From Streptomyces resistomycificus (GTDB lineage: Bacteria; Actinomycetota; Actinomycetes; Streptomycetales; Streptomycetaceae), in the NCBI RefSeq assembly GCF_001514265.1, contig NZ_KQ948990.1:196320-260319 (forward strand): a stretch of 64,000 nucleotides of DNA, given 5' to 3'. Positions 44,227 to 53,006 of the stretch are shown here, one piece after another. The notes beneath the pieces are model-generated. The model searched no databases, was not told the origin of the DNA, and saw only the letters and a program-made list of their open reading frames with translations. The translations under genes and the position numbers were made by a program. Each line of letters starts with the position of its first letter. Position 1 is the first letter of the stretch.

Positions 44227-44564
44227 CACGCCACCTCCCGCAGATCGGCCTCGACGTGGTGCACTCCCCCGCCCGGCGCAGGCCAGCGGGCCACCTTGCC
44301 GATGACCTGCATCGTCGTGCCCCACGCTTCGACCCGGTCGGTCTCGCGCAGGTCGACGTCCATGCCGCGCGGCGTGTACAGCCGCCAGCCCGTCACGACG
44401 ACCTGCTTGTCCTCGGTGTCCTCGGTCGAGCCGCCGTTCGGCTGCACGTTCACCCCGGACACCGTGATCCGGGTGGCTCCCTCGCCCCAGTCGGCTTGCT
44501 CGTTGCCGTAGTCGTCCTCAACCGTGCTGGGCCGGACGATGACGATCGACTGCATATACAGCAT
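44226..44564 (-). CDS. Head closure/neck protein
   Basis: A 112-residue protein from ATG 44564 (ATGA coupling). It contains VIVRPSTVEDDYGNEQADWGEGATRITVSGVNVQPNGGSTEDTEDKQVVVTGWRLYTPRGMDVDLRETDRVEAWG, a beta-barrel-like head completion protein of the HK97 gp10/SPP1 gp16 group that seals the portal after packaging. Its place between the connector and the gp10-like gene is canonical. Confidence 0.75.
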   Translation of the reverse strand: MLYMQSIVIVRPSTVEDDYGNEQADWGEGATRITVSGVNVQPNGGSTEDTEDKQVVVTGWRLYTPRGMDVDLRETDRVEAWGTTMQVIGKVARWPAPGGGVHHVEADLREVA

Positions 44565-45172
44565 CAGCAGCTCCGCAGCCGCACGGTGCCCGAGGCGGGA
44601 CGGTAGCGGCGCAAAGCCCGCTTCTCCAGCTCGCTCAGCAGCACACCCAGCGCCTCGCCACCATTCGGCACCAGGTAGGTGACGGACTCACCGCCCACCG
44701 TCTCAGACCGCAGGCCGCCGGGATTCACGATGACCCGGTTCGCGGCCTGCAGCACGATCGCCTTGATGTCGCCCGGGACTTCCTCCCAGCCGTGCGTGTA
44801 GGTGACCGTGACCTGCGGCGGTCGGTGCGCGACGGGAGGCCCGTCCCACGCCCACGAACGAAGCAGCAGATCACTGCCGTCCTGCCACCAGTCCGAGGTC
44901 TCGACCTCATTGACCGAAACCGTGTCGATGCCGACGACCGGACGTTGCGGTAGCGTCACCACGCCACCGCACCGGTGCAGAAGCGGGTCCGCGCGGCGCA
45001 TCGTGAACGTGTCCGTCGTTGTCGCCCGGGTGATGTGCTGGCGGAGGTAGGCGCGAACCACCGCGGACGCCTGCTCCAAAAGTGCCTGCGCCTGCGCTTC
45101 CTGCTCTGGGGTGAAGGTGCGGCCCAGGAGGGTGGCGAGGTCGGCCACCGTAGCCAGCGGCGGCAATGGCAT
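44564..45172 (-). CDS. Head-tail connector protein
   Basis: A 202-residue protein from ATG 45172. It begins with the helical connector signature VADLATLLGRTFTPEQEAQAQALLEQASAVVRAYLRQHI and has a beta module with TLPQRPVVGIDTVSVNE and VTVTYTHGWEEVPGDIKAIVLQAANRVI, matching SPP1 gp15/HK97 gp6-like adaptors. It docks on the portal ring and links it to the closure and tail proteins. Confidence 0.8.
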   Translation of the reverse strand: MPLPPLATVADLATLLGRTFTPEQEAQAQALLEQASAVVRAYLRQHITRATTTDTFTMRRADPLLHRCGGVVTLPQRPVVGIDTVSVNEVETSDWWQDGSDLLLRSWAWDGPPVAHRPPQVTVTYTHGWEEVPGDIKAIVLQAANRVIVNPGGLRSETVGGESVTYLVPNGGEALGVLLSELEKRALRRYRPASGTVRLRSC

Positions 45173-45187
45173 GGTGGCCTCCCCTCG

Positions 45188-45415
45188 TCAGCGTCGTCGG
45201 GCGTCGTCGTCCAGCTGCTGCCGGACCTCGCGCGCGTGGCCGGCGTCCGTCTCCGGGGTCGGCTTGCCGGCCAGGACGCCCGCCACGGTGTAGTTCTCCT
45301 TGGGCGTGGGGTCCACCGGGACCCCGATGTAGCCCTTGTCCTCCGCCTCATCGACGGCCTTCTGTACGTCTGCCTGCGCCTCGTCCTTCGGCGCGGCGGT
45401 CTTCCGCTCAGCCAT
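45188..45415 (-). CDS. Small acidic head-region protein
   Basis: A 75-residue protein from ATG 45415 behind AGGAGC. It is charged and helical (KDEAQADVQKAVDEAEDKGYIGVPVDPTPKENYTVAGVLAGKPTPETDAGHAREVRQQLDDDARRR). Small proteins with the VDPTPKENYTVAGV motif follow capsid genes in Streptomyces phages and are thought to be structural or assembly aids. No domain is known. Confidence 0.6.
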   Translation of the reverse strand: MAERKTAAPKDEAQADVQKAVDEAEDKGYIGVPVDPTPKENYTVAGVLAGKPTPETDAGHAREVRQQLDDDARRR

Positions 45416-45426
45416 GGATCTGCTCC

Positions 45427-45834
45427 TCAGCTCCTGGAGATGGTCACCCGGACGACGCCGCCCGGGTCGGTGATGCCGGTGCCGACCGCGACGGAACGCC
45501 ACAGCAGGGTGTCCCCCGCGGCGAGGACGAGGCTCGCCGCAGTGCCCGACAGGGTGATGGTCCGCTCGTTGTTCGCCGCGGCAGTCACGCTGCCGCTGTC
45601 GAAGGCGAGCGACGCCACGGTCGTGCTGCCGGATCCTGCCTGGCCCTTGTTGACCACGGAGAAGGTCCGGTGGTTGGTGGCGGCGCCGGTGATGGCCGCC
45701 TCGGCCACGTACTCGACGCCGGTGACGGTGCAATCGAACGGCGCCTGGCCGAGCACGGTGTCGTCGGAGGCGTTCGCGGTCGATACCGCGGGGACGTTCC
45801 GCTCGATGACCTGCACGTAGGGAGCAGTCGTCAT
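45427..45834 (-). CDS. Head decoration/stabilisation-like protein
   Basis: A 135-residue protein from ATG 45834. It is beta-rich (YVQVIERNVPAVSTANASDDTVLGQAPFDCTVTGVEYVAEAAITGAATNHRTFSVVNKGQAG) and lies directly after the capsid gene, the usual place of a decoration or fibre-like head protein. No membrane or signal sequence. The fold resembles small beta-sandwich phage proteins. Confidence 0.6.
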   Translation of the reverse strand: MTTAPYVQVIERNVPAVSTANASDDTVLGQAPFDCTVTGVEYVAEAAITGAATNHRTFSVVNKGQAGSGSTTVASLAFDSGSVTAAANNERTITLSGTAASLVLAAGDTLLWRSVAVGTGITDPGGVVRVTISRS

Positions 45835-45862
45835 GGTGATGTCCTCTCTTCCTCAGTGCGGG

Positions 45863-46813
45863 TCAGTACTTCAGGACGGCGGCCGGGTAGCGGTCGGCCT
45901 CGGTGGCCTGCTCGTTGTTGAGCGGGTTGGAGACCTGCCAGCCCACGCGGAAGGTGAGGCGCACGGCCGTCATGTCCTGCTGCGCGAGGTTGAACATGAT
46001 CGCGCCGGTGTTGTCCTGGATGACGGCCTGGTCGAGGATCTTCATGGTGATGTCCTGGCGAACGCCGAGGACGAACTGGCTGAAGTCCCCGCCGAACAGC
46101 CGGATGTTGGTGCCCGCGCCGCCGCCGGCCGGGAACAGGCCCTTCATGGCGTAGGCGACCGGCAGGCCGTCGAGGGTTCCGAGGTCGCCGCTCACGCGGG
46201 TCTCGTCCAGCTTGCGGCCCTGGGTGTCGCGGGCCTTGCGGAGCTTCGACTTGGCCGCGGTCGAGGCGACCCAGCCGTCGATCTCGTAGCCGTCAGCCTC
46301 GACCTTCTCGTACAGGTTGTCCAGGTCGCCGAAGAACCCGCCCTGCGCGGCGGTCGCGGCCTCCGTGACGCTGTTGCCCGCAGCAGTCGCCGCGGTCGTA
46401 ACGTCCGACGGCCAGCTGGACGGCGCGTTCGTGCCGAAGAACACCGCGGCGTCCAGAGTGCGACCGAACGCCTCGGTGAGCAGAGGCATCGCCTCGTCCC
46501 AGATGTTGGCGTCCACGTCGGCCAGGACGTTGTCCGGGACCGGCATGATCGTGGCGATCTCCTCGATGTTGAGGAACTTGTTCTGCCAGGCGATCTCCGT
46601 GGTCTGCTTCAGACCCGTGTCGCCACCCACGAAGTACGCCACCGGCAGGGCCGACAGGACCGGGAAGCGGACCTGCGCACGGCCCACCGGTACCCGGCGG
46701 AACAGCGACAGGGCCGCGGACTGCTCCGTGGCCTTGCCGAGCATCTCGGTGGAGACTTCCTCGGGGATGAGCGCCGCGGCGTCCGTCCGGGAAGTCACGT
46801 TGTTGTAGGCCAT
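45863..46813 (-). CDS. Major capsid protein (HK97 fold)
   Basis: A 316-residue protein from ATG 46813. It has the HK97-type capsid pattern: an N-arm (VTSRTDAAALIPEEVSTEMLGKATEQSAALSLFRRVPVGRAQVRFPVLSALPVAYFVGGDTGLKQTT) then the P-domain helix (NIWDEAMPLLTEAFGRTLDAAVFFGTNAPSSWP) and the A-domain (GLPVAYAMKGLFPAGGGAGTNIRLFGGDFSQFVLGVRQD). Length is normal for a capsid protein without an internal scaffold, and the scaffold is encoded separately upstream. Confidence 0.9.
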   Translation of the reverse strand: MAYNNVTSRTDAAALIPEEVSTEMLGKATEQSAALSLFRRVPVGRAQVRFPVLSALPVAYFVGGDTGLKQTTEIAWQNKFLNIEEIATIMPVPDNVLADVDANIWDEAMPLLTEAFGRTLDAAVFFGTNAPSSWPSDVTTAATAAGNSVTEAATAAQGGFFGDLDNLYEKVEADGYEIDGWVASTAAKSKLRKARDTQGRKLDETRVSGDLGTLDGLPVAYAMKGLFPAGGGAGTNIRLFGGDFSQFVLGVRQDITMKILDQAVIQDNTGAIMFNLAQQDMTAVRLTFRVGWQVSNPLNNEQATEADRYPAAVLKY

Positions 46814-46867
46814 GGTCCGGCCTCCTCCTGGATTTGAGCCGGCCGGACCGTTCCGTGCCGGGGTGGG

Positions 46868-47362
46868 TCAGCCCAGACCCGCCTTCTGGCGGATCAGGGA
46901 GTTCATATCGGTCGGGGCGGGCGCCGGTTTGCGCACACCGCCGTCGTAGCTGGGCGAGTTGGCCTGCTGCTGGGCCCCCAGAACCTCCAGGAGGGCATCC
47001 GCATCGGCGGCCATCTCCTCCTCGGTGGAGCCGCGCAGGCGCACGGCCAGCGAGGCGGGGAGTTTCTTGTCCGCGGCGATGCGGTAGCGCATCAGCTCCT
47101 GGCGGGCGTCAGCCGCATCCTTCTCGGCTGCCGCCTTTGCCTCGGCGAGCTTCTGAGCCTCGCTCTTGTCGCGGTCCTCAAAGGCCTGCAGTCGTTTCTG
47201 CAGCTCGGTCAGTTCCTTCTGCGCGGCCCGCTTCTCTCGGCGCTCGGCCTCGAGCGCCTTCTTCCCGCCGTCACCCAGCCCCTCCTCTCCCTGCGACGTG
47301 GGCGCCTCGGAGACCGTCGCGGTCTCGTCCGGTCCCGGTGCGGGGGTGTTCTCGTCAGCCAT
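46868..47362 (-). CDS. Scaffolding protein
   Basis: A 164-residue protein from ATG 47362. It is a long charged coiled coil (KALEAERREKRAAQKELTELQKRLQAFEDRDKSEAQKLAEAKAAAEKDAADARQELMRYRIAADKKLP) with an acidic N-terminus, directly before the capsid gene. This is the usual scaffold that directs capsid assembly and leaves or is cleaved later. No protease domain is fused. Confidence 0.85.
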   Translation of the reverse strand: MADENTPAPGPDETATVSEAPTSQGEEGLGDGGKKALEAERREKRAAQKELTELQKRLQAFEDRDKSEAQKLAEAKAAAEKDAADARQELMRYRIAADKKLPASLAVRLRGSTEEEMAADADALLEVLGAQQQANSPSYDGGVRKPAPAPTDMNSLIRQKAGLG

Positions 47363-47406
47363 CGCGGCTGTCCTTCCAATCGCCCCGCCCTCGCGGCAGG
47401 GAAGCC

Positions 47407-48393
47407 TCAGACGATGTAGCCGTAACGGCGCAGCAGCCGCTGCTGGTCGGCCCGGTCGTCCGCGATACGCAAAATCTCCTCTGGCATCAGGCGCGGCGTC
47501 GTCGAGCGTGCGTACCGCTGCCCGGGAACCCTCGCGAAGCCGCCTCCCGCGCGACGCATCCGCCGCCCGTACAGGCCGCGCCGGGTGACACCTTCCGACG
47601 TCACCCGGAGATCCCTTCCGTGCAGGTGGGCCTGGTTCATGCCGCGCCGGGCGTTGACGACCTGCCCGATGTCCGCGCCCTGCCCGATCGCCTCCGCGCC
47701 CGCGGCGCCGAACACCCGGCGCCGCTCAGCTGCGGACATCGAGGCGGTGAGCCGTTCCGGGGACTGGACGCCGCTCCAGTCCCGCTCGCGCAAGGGAACG
47801 GTCTGGCAGTCACAGTTCGGATGACGCAGAAAACCTTCGCTGTACGAGTACTGCTGGCCGGCCAGCACGATGCACCGCGCGCACGCGGGGAGCGTCACCA
47901 CCCGGGTGTAGGCCACGCACTGGCGGTCGGCCACCATGGCGACCTGCGCGGAAGAGCGTGCAGTGTCGGAGATCGATGTGGCCGCATAGCGGGCCATGTC
48001 CGCCAAGCCGCCGATCATCGCCTGTTCGCCGGTCATCCCAGCGGTAAGACGCCGCCGCACGCCGATCGCCGGCAGGAACAGCAGCGTCTCCAAAGGGCCG
48101 CCGTCCGGAGCGATGCCCGCGAACGCCTCCGCCACCAACAGGGCTTCCGGCACGGCAGTGCCGCCCTGCTCGGCCATCGCGCCGGCGACAAACGCCTGAG
48201 CTCCCTCGGCGACCGTCAGCTGCCCCGCCACAACCGCCGCCACGATCGCGGCGCCCGCTTCGCCTTCCAGGTCCGAGGCGATCGTCGCGGCCGACATGCC
48301 GCGCCATAGCTGCTGGATCAGCGCCAACAGGGACCGGGTGACCGTCGTGACCTGCCGGTAGCGGGCCGCTGCCAGCTCAGAGGCCGTCGCCAC
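47407..48393 (-). CDS. Minor head protein (VG15/MuF-like)
   Basis: A 328-residue protein from GTG 48393, with GGAGG six bases upstream and overlapping the portal stop by 17 bases. It has a long helical N-terminal half (SELAAARYRQVTTVTRSLLALIQQLWRGMSAATIASDLEGEAGAAI) and a Cys-containing region TLPACARCIVLAGQQYSYSEGFLRHPNCDCQTVPL, a zinc-knuckle pattern typical of VG15-type minor head proteins of actinophages, which act in capsid assembly or DNA packaging. Ends in a basic tail with RPGQRYARSTTPR-like sequence. Confidence 0.78.
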   Translation of the reverse strand: MATASELAAARYRQVTTVTRSLLALIQQLWRGMSAATIASDLEGEAGAAIVAAVVAGQLTVAEGAQAFVAGAMAEQGGTAVPEALLVAEAFAGIAPDGGPLETLLFLPAIGVRRRLTAGMTGEQAMIGGLADMARYAATSISDTARSSAQVAMVADRQCVAYTRVVTLPACARCIVLAGQQYSYSEGFLRHPNCDCQTVPLRERDWSGVQSPERLTASMSAAERRRVFGAAGAEAIGQGADIGQVVNARRGMNQAHLHGRDLRVTSEGVTRRGLYGRRMRRAGGGFARVPGQRYARSTTPRLMPEEILRIADDRADQQRLLRRYGYIV

Positions 48394-49789
48394 CGGCCGC
48401 CTCCACGTTCACGGGACCCTCGGGTTTCGGCCCGTACAGGGCCGCGATGTCGCCGCCGACGATCCGCTCCGCCGCCTGGTCACGCAGCTGCGACCACTGG
48501 GCGATCTCCGTCTGGGACGCACCCCAGCGCTCCCACAAAGCCTCGTGCGGCACGCCCAGAGTCGACATTTTCACCAGGGCGTCGACGAGTTCGCCCTCAG
48601 TGCGGAACTCCGGGTTGTGCCAGATCGTCTCAATCCTCGCCAGATCCCTGCCGTCGCCTGCAGCCTTCAGGGTGAGGCGGACAACCTCCTCCATACCCTC
48701 GCCCAGTGGCCGCTGGCGCTGGCGGACCTTGCTGACCAGGCCGGACTCGGTCGCCTTGAGAGTCTCGCCGTTCACGTTGCTGAGCTGCCCCAGCAGATAC
48801 TGCGCGGGCGTCCTCGTGCGAGCCGCCATGTGCTGGACATCAGCATCCACCGCCTTCAGGTACGGCGTCAGGTCCGTCGCCGAGAACTCCCCGAACTTCA
48901 CGTTCGGATCCTCAGCCACCCACAGGCGGTCGACCGCCGCCTTGAACGGCTCGATCGGCTGCCCGTTCTCGTCCTCCGGCAGTTCGTAGCCGGTGGCCCA
49001 CCGCTGACGGAACGCGCTGAACTCCTGCGCCATCAGCCGGTCGATGAGCGTCTTGTTGATGCGGTCCTGAGTGTCGAGGACGTCCTCGATCTCGCTGTGG
49101 GCCTCGCCGAGCAGGTCCGGCCTGTTCGGCACTTCGACGAGCGGTACCGCGCCCAGCGGGTTCTTCGCCGGCCAGGGCTCGCCCTGGACCTCGCGCGCCA
49201 CCCACTTGGGCTGGCCGATCACGCCATGCTTCGGCTTCGGGGCCCGGAATTTGTGGATCGCATCCGGCAGATAGACGGTGGCCATCAGCTCACCCGTCCA
49301 GTCGTCCTCCCAGCACTTGAGGCCCGCCGCGCGTTCGCGGCGGCTGCCGGGGCGGTACGCGACGATCGCCTGCGTAGCGTCCTCCGCCGTCACCATCGGG
49401 GTCGTGGCGTCGTCCGGGTTGGGTGCCACAAGCATGAACGCCCGGCCGACCTTCACCGCTTCAGTGATCACAAGATCAGAGTCGGCGTCCAGGTTGTTCG
49501 CCTGCCAGATCCTCCACGCCTCCGGATCTCCGGCCTCCGCATCCCCCAGCCGGAACCCGTCGATCTGCATGCGCTCCGCCGTCGCATCGACGACCAGGCC
49601 CACATAGTTCGACCGGGCCTGCCGCAGGAGCCGCTGGAATGCGACGCGGGCCTTGTCCTGGATCATCGGCAGCGGATGGTCGCCGCAGCAGTACTGGCGC
49701 ATCAGCTCCACGTACTTGCGGCGCTCCTGCAGTTCGTCCCACAGTCGCTCCAGCCACCACAACGCAGACTCGACGGGATGCTGCGCCAC
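48377..49789 (-). CDS. Portal protein (SPP1 gp6-like)
   Basis: A 470-residue protein from GTG 49789 behind GAGGGGG. It has ARSNYVGLVVDATAERMQIDGFRLG and EAWRIWQANNLDADSDLVITEAVKVGRAFMLV, then NVNGETLKATESGLVSKVRQRQRPLGEGMEEVVRLTL near the C-terminus, the usual SPP1 gp6-like portal signatures. It forms the dodecameric ring through which DNA is packaged and ejected. It lies between terminase and minor head protein genes, as expected. Confidence 0.9.
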   Translation of the reverse strand: MAQHPVESALWWLERLWDELQERRKYVELMRQYCCGDHPLPMIQDKARVAFQRLLRQARSNYVGLVVDATAERMQIDGFRLGDAEAGDPEAWRIWQANNLDADSDLVITEAVKVGRAFMLVAPNPDDATTPMVTAEDATQAIVAYRPGSRRERAAGLKCWEDDWTGELMATVYLPDAIHKFRAPKPKHGVIGQPKWVAREVQGEPWPAKNPLGAVPLVEVPNRPDLLGEAHSEIEDVLDTQDRINKTLIDRLMAQEFSAFRQRWATGYELPEDENGQPIEPFKAAVDRLWVAEDPNVKFGEFSATDLTPYLKAVDADVQHMAARTRTPAQYLLGQLSNVNGETLKATESGLVSKVRQRQRPLGEGMEEVVRLTLKAAGDGRDLARIETIWHNPEFRTEGELVDALVKMSTLGVPHEALWERWGASQTEIAQWSQLRDQAAERIVGGDIAALYGPKPEGPVNVEAAGGDGL

Positions 49790-49805
49790 CAGGCACCCCC
49801 TCACG

Positions 49806-51377
49806 TCAGAAACCGACTACACGTCGCTTCCGTTTCCTGGTCAGTCCCGCCGCGACCGCGTCCATCGCCGCCTCATGGGCGAGGACGCTGCACACCGCGA
49901 GGTCGATCTTCTGGTGGACGGATGCCTTACGCAGCACGTACCGGCCCGCCGGGCGGGCTGCTTTCCGGGCGTTCGCCACATGCTGGGCTGCGAGATCGCA
50001 GCCGTCGTGCCGCCACGTCGAATCCTTCTTCGTGACGTCCGTGACGAGCCGCTGGCACGCCTCATGCATCTGCTTGATCCGGTTCGTGTACCAGTCGACA
50101 ACCCGCTTGTCTCCGTACCGGCTCGCCCAGGTGTCGACCTCGGAGTCCCAGTACGGCGGGTCGCAGTACATGCGCACCACGTCGAAGCGGTCCATCAGCT
50201 CATCAACCGCGGCGTCGACCTCCAGGCGCGGCGCCTGGCCGCCCCACTCCGCCGGATTCCACACCGTCGGCAGCCCATCCGGCCCATACACCGGGGTGAA
50301 CTGGAACCCGTCCAGGGTCTCCGCCCGGATGCCCGTCCAGTCGTCCACGTCGGAGCCGTCGAAGCCGAGCACAATCCGTGTCCCGTCCGGGACTTCCTCC
50401 AGCCCCAGCCGGGCCATCCAGCGGTCCCGGTCGATGAACGCGGCCGTGCCGGCCACGATCCGGTTCATGTAGAACCGCTCCGCCTGCGCCGGATCCTTCT
50501 CCGCGATCTCCACCAGCTCGCCGTCGATGCGGTCCAGATCAACCCACCCGCCGGCGAGGACGGAGGAATCGCCGTAGGCGTGCCGCAGCGCCTTGTGCCG
50601 CTCCCGCTTGTTCGCCAGCGACGCCGGCGCCGGGACCCGGTGGTCGCGGTACACGTCCTTCACCGCGGCCTCGGCGGTGCGCTGCGCCACGCTCTGCTCG
50701 GATGGATCCCACGCGTTCGTCGTCTCCACCGCGCGGCCACCGGTCCCGGACAGGTTCCGGCGCTGGGTCTCGGCGAGCTTCCAACCGCCGTTCGCCTCCA
50801 GCCAGGAATGCGTCTCGTCCTGCACCGCGAACGTGATCCGCTGGCCGAGACGGGCCCGGCCCGAGCTGGTGACCGGCTCGATACGGCCGCCGCCCGGCAC
50901 ATTGATGCGGGTCTCACCCGTATCCGGGATGAGGTCCGCGAGCGGCCCCTCGTCGATCATCGGGACCAGGGCGCGGTACACGTTGTCCGTCTGATCCTCG
51001 GAGGTGGCTGCGATCTGGATCCATGGTGTCTCCCACGCACGACCCACCGGCTCCCCAGAGGCATCCCAGCCGGCGAACCGCACCGGGCCAGCCGCCTCCG
51101 CGCACACCATCGCACACGTCAGCGGACCCTTGCCCCACTTCTGCGGACGCACCAGCTGCGAGCGACGGAAGTGCCAGGCAGACCGCCATGTCCCCTCCGT
51201 TGCGTCCTCGCGCAGCCGGTAATGCCACGCCAGGAACCGCCACATCTCATCCGTCAGCAGGTACGGCTCGCCGATGTCATCCCCGTCAGGGACCACACAA
51301 TGCCCCTCGATCCACTCGCCGACCAGCCAGCCCAGCGTCGGGAACTCGCCCGGATGGTCAGGACCCCGCCACGGCAT
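49806..51377 (-). CDS. Terminase large subunit
   Basis: A 523-residue packaging motor protein from ATG 51377, overlapping the small subunit by 20 bases. The ATPase has the variant Walker A RPQKWGKG (residues 77-84) and Walker B FAVQDE (183-188), then the nuclease domain with LGFDGSDVDDW as the first acidic metal site and later VRMYCDPPYW. It packages DNA into the prohead and cleaves it. The motifs appear intact. Confidence 0.92.
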   Translation of the reverse strand: MPWRGPDHPGEFPTLGWLVGEWIEGHCVVPDGDDIGEPYLLTDEMWRFLAWHYRLREDATEGTWRSAWHFRRSQLVRPQKWGKGPLTCAMVCAEAAGPVRFAGWDASGEPVGRAWETPWIQIAATSEDQTDNVYRALVPMIDEGPLADLIPDTGETRINVPGGGRIEPVTSSGRARLGQRITFAVQDETHSWLEANGGWKLAETQRRNLSGTGGRAVETTNAWDPSEQSVAQRTAEAAVKDVYRDHRVPAPASLANKRERHKALRHAYGDSSVLAGGWVDLDRIDGELVEIAEKDPAQAERFYMNRIVAGTAAFIDRDRWMARLGLEEVPDGTRIVLGFDGSDVDDWTGIRAETLDGFQFTPVYGPDGLPTVWNPAEWGGQAPRLEVDAAVDELMDRFDVVRMYCDPPYWDSEVDTWASRYGDKRVVDWYTNRIKQMHEACQRLVTDVTKKDSTWRHDGCDLAAQHVANARKAARPAGRYVLRKASVHQKIDLAVCSVLAHEAAMDAVAAGLTRKRKRRVVGF

Positions 51378-51834
51378 CCGAGTCGACCACCTTCAGCCGC
51401 TGACGGGCCGACTTCCGCGCCTGCACCGTCCGTTCCTGACGCTGCTCGCCCACCTCATCCGCCGCGACCTCCCAGCGCAGCCTCAGCATTGCCTGCGGCG
51501 ACAACCCCAGCCGGTCCTCCAGCAGCCGGGCCTCGGCGCCGGCCTTCAGATCCCCGGTCTCCGCCTGCACCTCGAACCGCACGTACCGCGCGACCGTCCG
51601 CGTCCAGCGCATTCGCTCCCATGCCACCGCCTGCGGCGTCTCCCACAGGTCCGCCCACAGACCCGCCTCCCGCTCCTGCAGGATCACCGACAGGCCCTCA
51701 TCGTCGGATGGAAGCGGAGGAAGCGGCCACTCTGGGGCGGGTCCGCGGCGGCCTTCGGCCGGCAGTTGCGTCATCGCGACTGTGGCATTGCGGCGCCGCC
51801 GCTCACCGGCGGCCTTCGGAGGAGGTCCAGGCAT
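51358..51834 (-). CDS. Terminase small subunit (P27-like)
   Basis: A 158-residue protein from ATG 51834, the start that gives the P27-type opening PGPPPKAAGERRRRN. It continues with LQEREAGLWADLWETPQAVAWERMRWTRTVARYVRFEVQAETGDLKAGAEARLLEDRLGLSPQAMLRLRWEV, a helical DNA-binding protein that recognises the packaging site. AGGGTG lies before the start. An HNH endonuclease gene sits upstream, a common arrangement with P27-type terminases. Confidence 0.85.
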   Translation of the reverse strand: MPGPPPKAAGERRRRNATVAMTQLPAEGRRGPAPEWPLPPLPSDDEGLSVILQEREAGLWADLWETPQAVAWERMRWTRTVARYVRFEVQAETGDLKAGAEARLLEDRLGLSPQAMLRLRWEVAADEVGEQRQERTVQARKSARQRLKVVDSDAVAGS

Positions 51835-52020
51835 GTCGATCACCCTTCGAGTGCCATCGCGGCACGTCAGCGCCGGGCCATCGCGGCCCGGTGCGGTGTC
51901 TCAAGATCCGATCCTGAAGATCGTTAAGGCTGGGGAACCCGTACACGACCCGAGCGCCCTCCCCCGCGGTCTTCCGTCAGGCCGGCTGGGGGTCACTCCC
52001 CTGGCCGGTCGGCCGGATGA
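51835..52020. other. Gap between HNH and terminase genes; possible packaging site
   Basis: The 186 bases contain several inverted repeats (for example GCGCCGGGCCATCGCGGCCCGGTGC near 51868-51892) and no gene. Phage cos or pac sites commonly sit here beside the small terminase and HNH genes, so this is a candidate packaging site, not proven by sequence. Confidence 0.35.
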
Positions 52021-52380
52021 TCACTGCGTAGCCGCTCCACCGGGCTGATTGATCGCGGTTTCGCGGCTGTGGCAGGGCTTGCACAGACCGCGGCCTCGCG
52101 CCGGGTCGTTCGCGTCCAGCCCTTGCGCGATGAGCTCACGGCGGCTTAGTGGCCAGTGGTCTGCCTCAGTGGCGGGCGCTTGTCGGCACCGCACGCACAG
52201 AGGATCGCGGGCGAGTACGCCTGCACGGAAGCGGTTGTTGTGCTCGGTGCTGTAGCCGCGCCGTGCTGCGCTGCCGCGCTTGCGCTCGGCCTTGCGCTGG
52301 TGTTCGGGGCAGCGTCCACCATCTGTGTACTCGGGGCATCCGGACTCAGTGCAGATGCGCAGTGCGCGCCCTCGTGCCAC
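52021..52380 (-). CDS. HNH endonuclease
   Basis: A 119-residue endonuclease from GTG 52380. It has two CxxC knuckles (LCVRCRQAP and LCKPCHSRETA) around the HNH core ATEADHWPLSRRELIAQGLDANDPARGRG, plus SAARRGYSTEHNNRFRAGVLARDP. HNH proteins beside terminases take part in DNA packaging cleavage. It precedes the small terminase by 186 bases and is the first gene of the canonical head operon. Confidence 0.88.
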   Translation of the reverse strand: MARGRALRICTESGCPEYTDGGRCPEHQRKAERKRGSAARRGYSTEHNNRFRAGVLARDPLCVRCRQAPATEADHWPLSRRELIAQGLDANDPARGRGLCKPCHSRETAINQPGGAATQ

Positions 52381-52488
52381 GGTCCACCCCCTGTTCGGTC
52401 ACAGCCTGGTCACGTCAGCTCTTGGGTGACGGATCGGTGGTGTGATCATTGCTCCGCACGCAGGGGCGCGCATGAGTAGGGGGATGAC

Positions 52489-52674
52489 GTGGTGAGTGGT
52501 TGCCGTGATTGTCAGACGTGCACGATGTCGTGGATCGCTCGGATGGGGCGTCACACGTTGTACGTCTGTACCTTCTCGTTCTTGGTGAAGCCCGTGTTCC
52601 TGAAGTGCTGCCCTCAGTGCAAGCACACGATGGGCCGCCACCAGCGTCGTAGGGACGGTTCGTTCCAGGACTAG
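52489..52674 (+). CDS. Small zinc-ribbon-like protein on the opposite strand
   Basis: A 61-residue protein read from GTG 52489 on the plus strand, inside the long minus-strand late region. It has cysteines in CRDCQTC and CCPQCKH, together a zinc-ribbon pattern, and hydrophobic VCTFSFLVKPVF between them. The ending MGRHQRRRDGSFQD resembles short Cys-rich Streptomyces hypotheticals that have a CPQCxHxxxxHxRRxDGSFxD ending. It is likely a cargo (moron) gene expressed from the prophage. Its stop overlaps the 3' end of the convergent gene by four bases. Confidence 0.65.
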   Translation: MVSGCRDCQTCTMSWIARMGRHTLYVCTFSFLVKPVFLKCCPQCKHTMGRHQRRRDGSFQD

Positions 52675-52997
52675 ACGCGGACGACGTTGACGGTGAGTTC
52701 GGCGTTGTCGACATTGAAGCCGAGGGTGTCGCCGTAGTCGTTGGGGCTGAACGGCCCGAACACCTGCGTCTCGCCCGCAGGGATGGACTCGCTGCGGACG
52801 GGTGCGGTGAGGCCGTCGACGGTACGCGCGGTCTGGAAGGTGATCGTGCGCGAGGACGCCCCGGTGTTCTTGACGATGAGGACGACGCGGCCGTCGTTGG
52901 TGATGGCGTTGCCGTTGGTGACGTCGCCTGCGGTCGCTGCGGGGAGGACGGTTCCGGCGCGGGATGCCTGCGTGGCGGCGATGGCGGTACGGGGCAT
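52671..52997 (-). CDS. Beta-rich structural-type phage protein
   Basis: A 108-residue protein from ATG 52997. It is beta-rich and Thr-rich (AGDVTNGNAITNDGRVVLIVKNTGASSRTITFQTARTVDGLTAPVRSESIPAGETQVFGPFSPNDYGDTLGFNVDNAELTVNVVRV), typical of head-decoration or fibre-associated proteins of siphoviruses. It is the last gene of a second structural block upstream of the terminase. No known enzyme motif. Confidence 0.65.
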   Translation of the reverse strand: MPRTAIAATQASRAGTVLPAATAGDVTNGNAITNDGRVVLIVKNTGASSRTITFQTARTVDGLTAPVRSESIPAGETQVFGPFSPNDYGDTLGFNVDNAELTVNVVRV

Positions 52998-53006
52998 GAC
53001 GGTCTC

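Noticed and set aside
52021..52380. HNH gene as a homing endonuclease
   Set aside because: It is small, stands beside a P27-type terminase and has the packaging-associated layout; no intron or intein is visible nearby.
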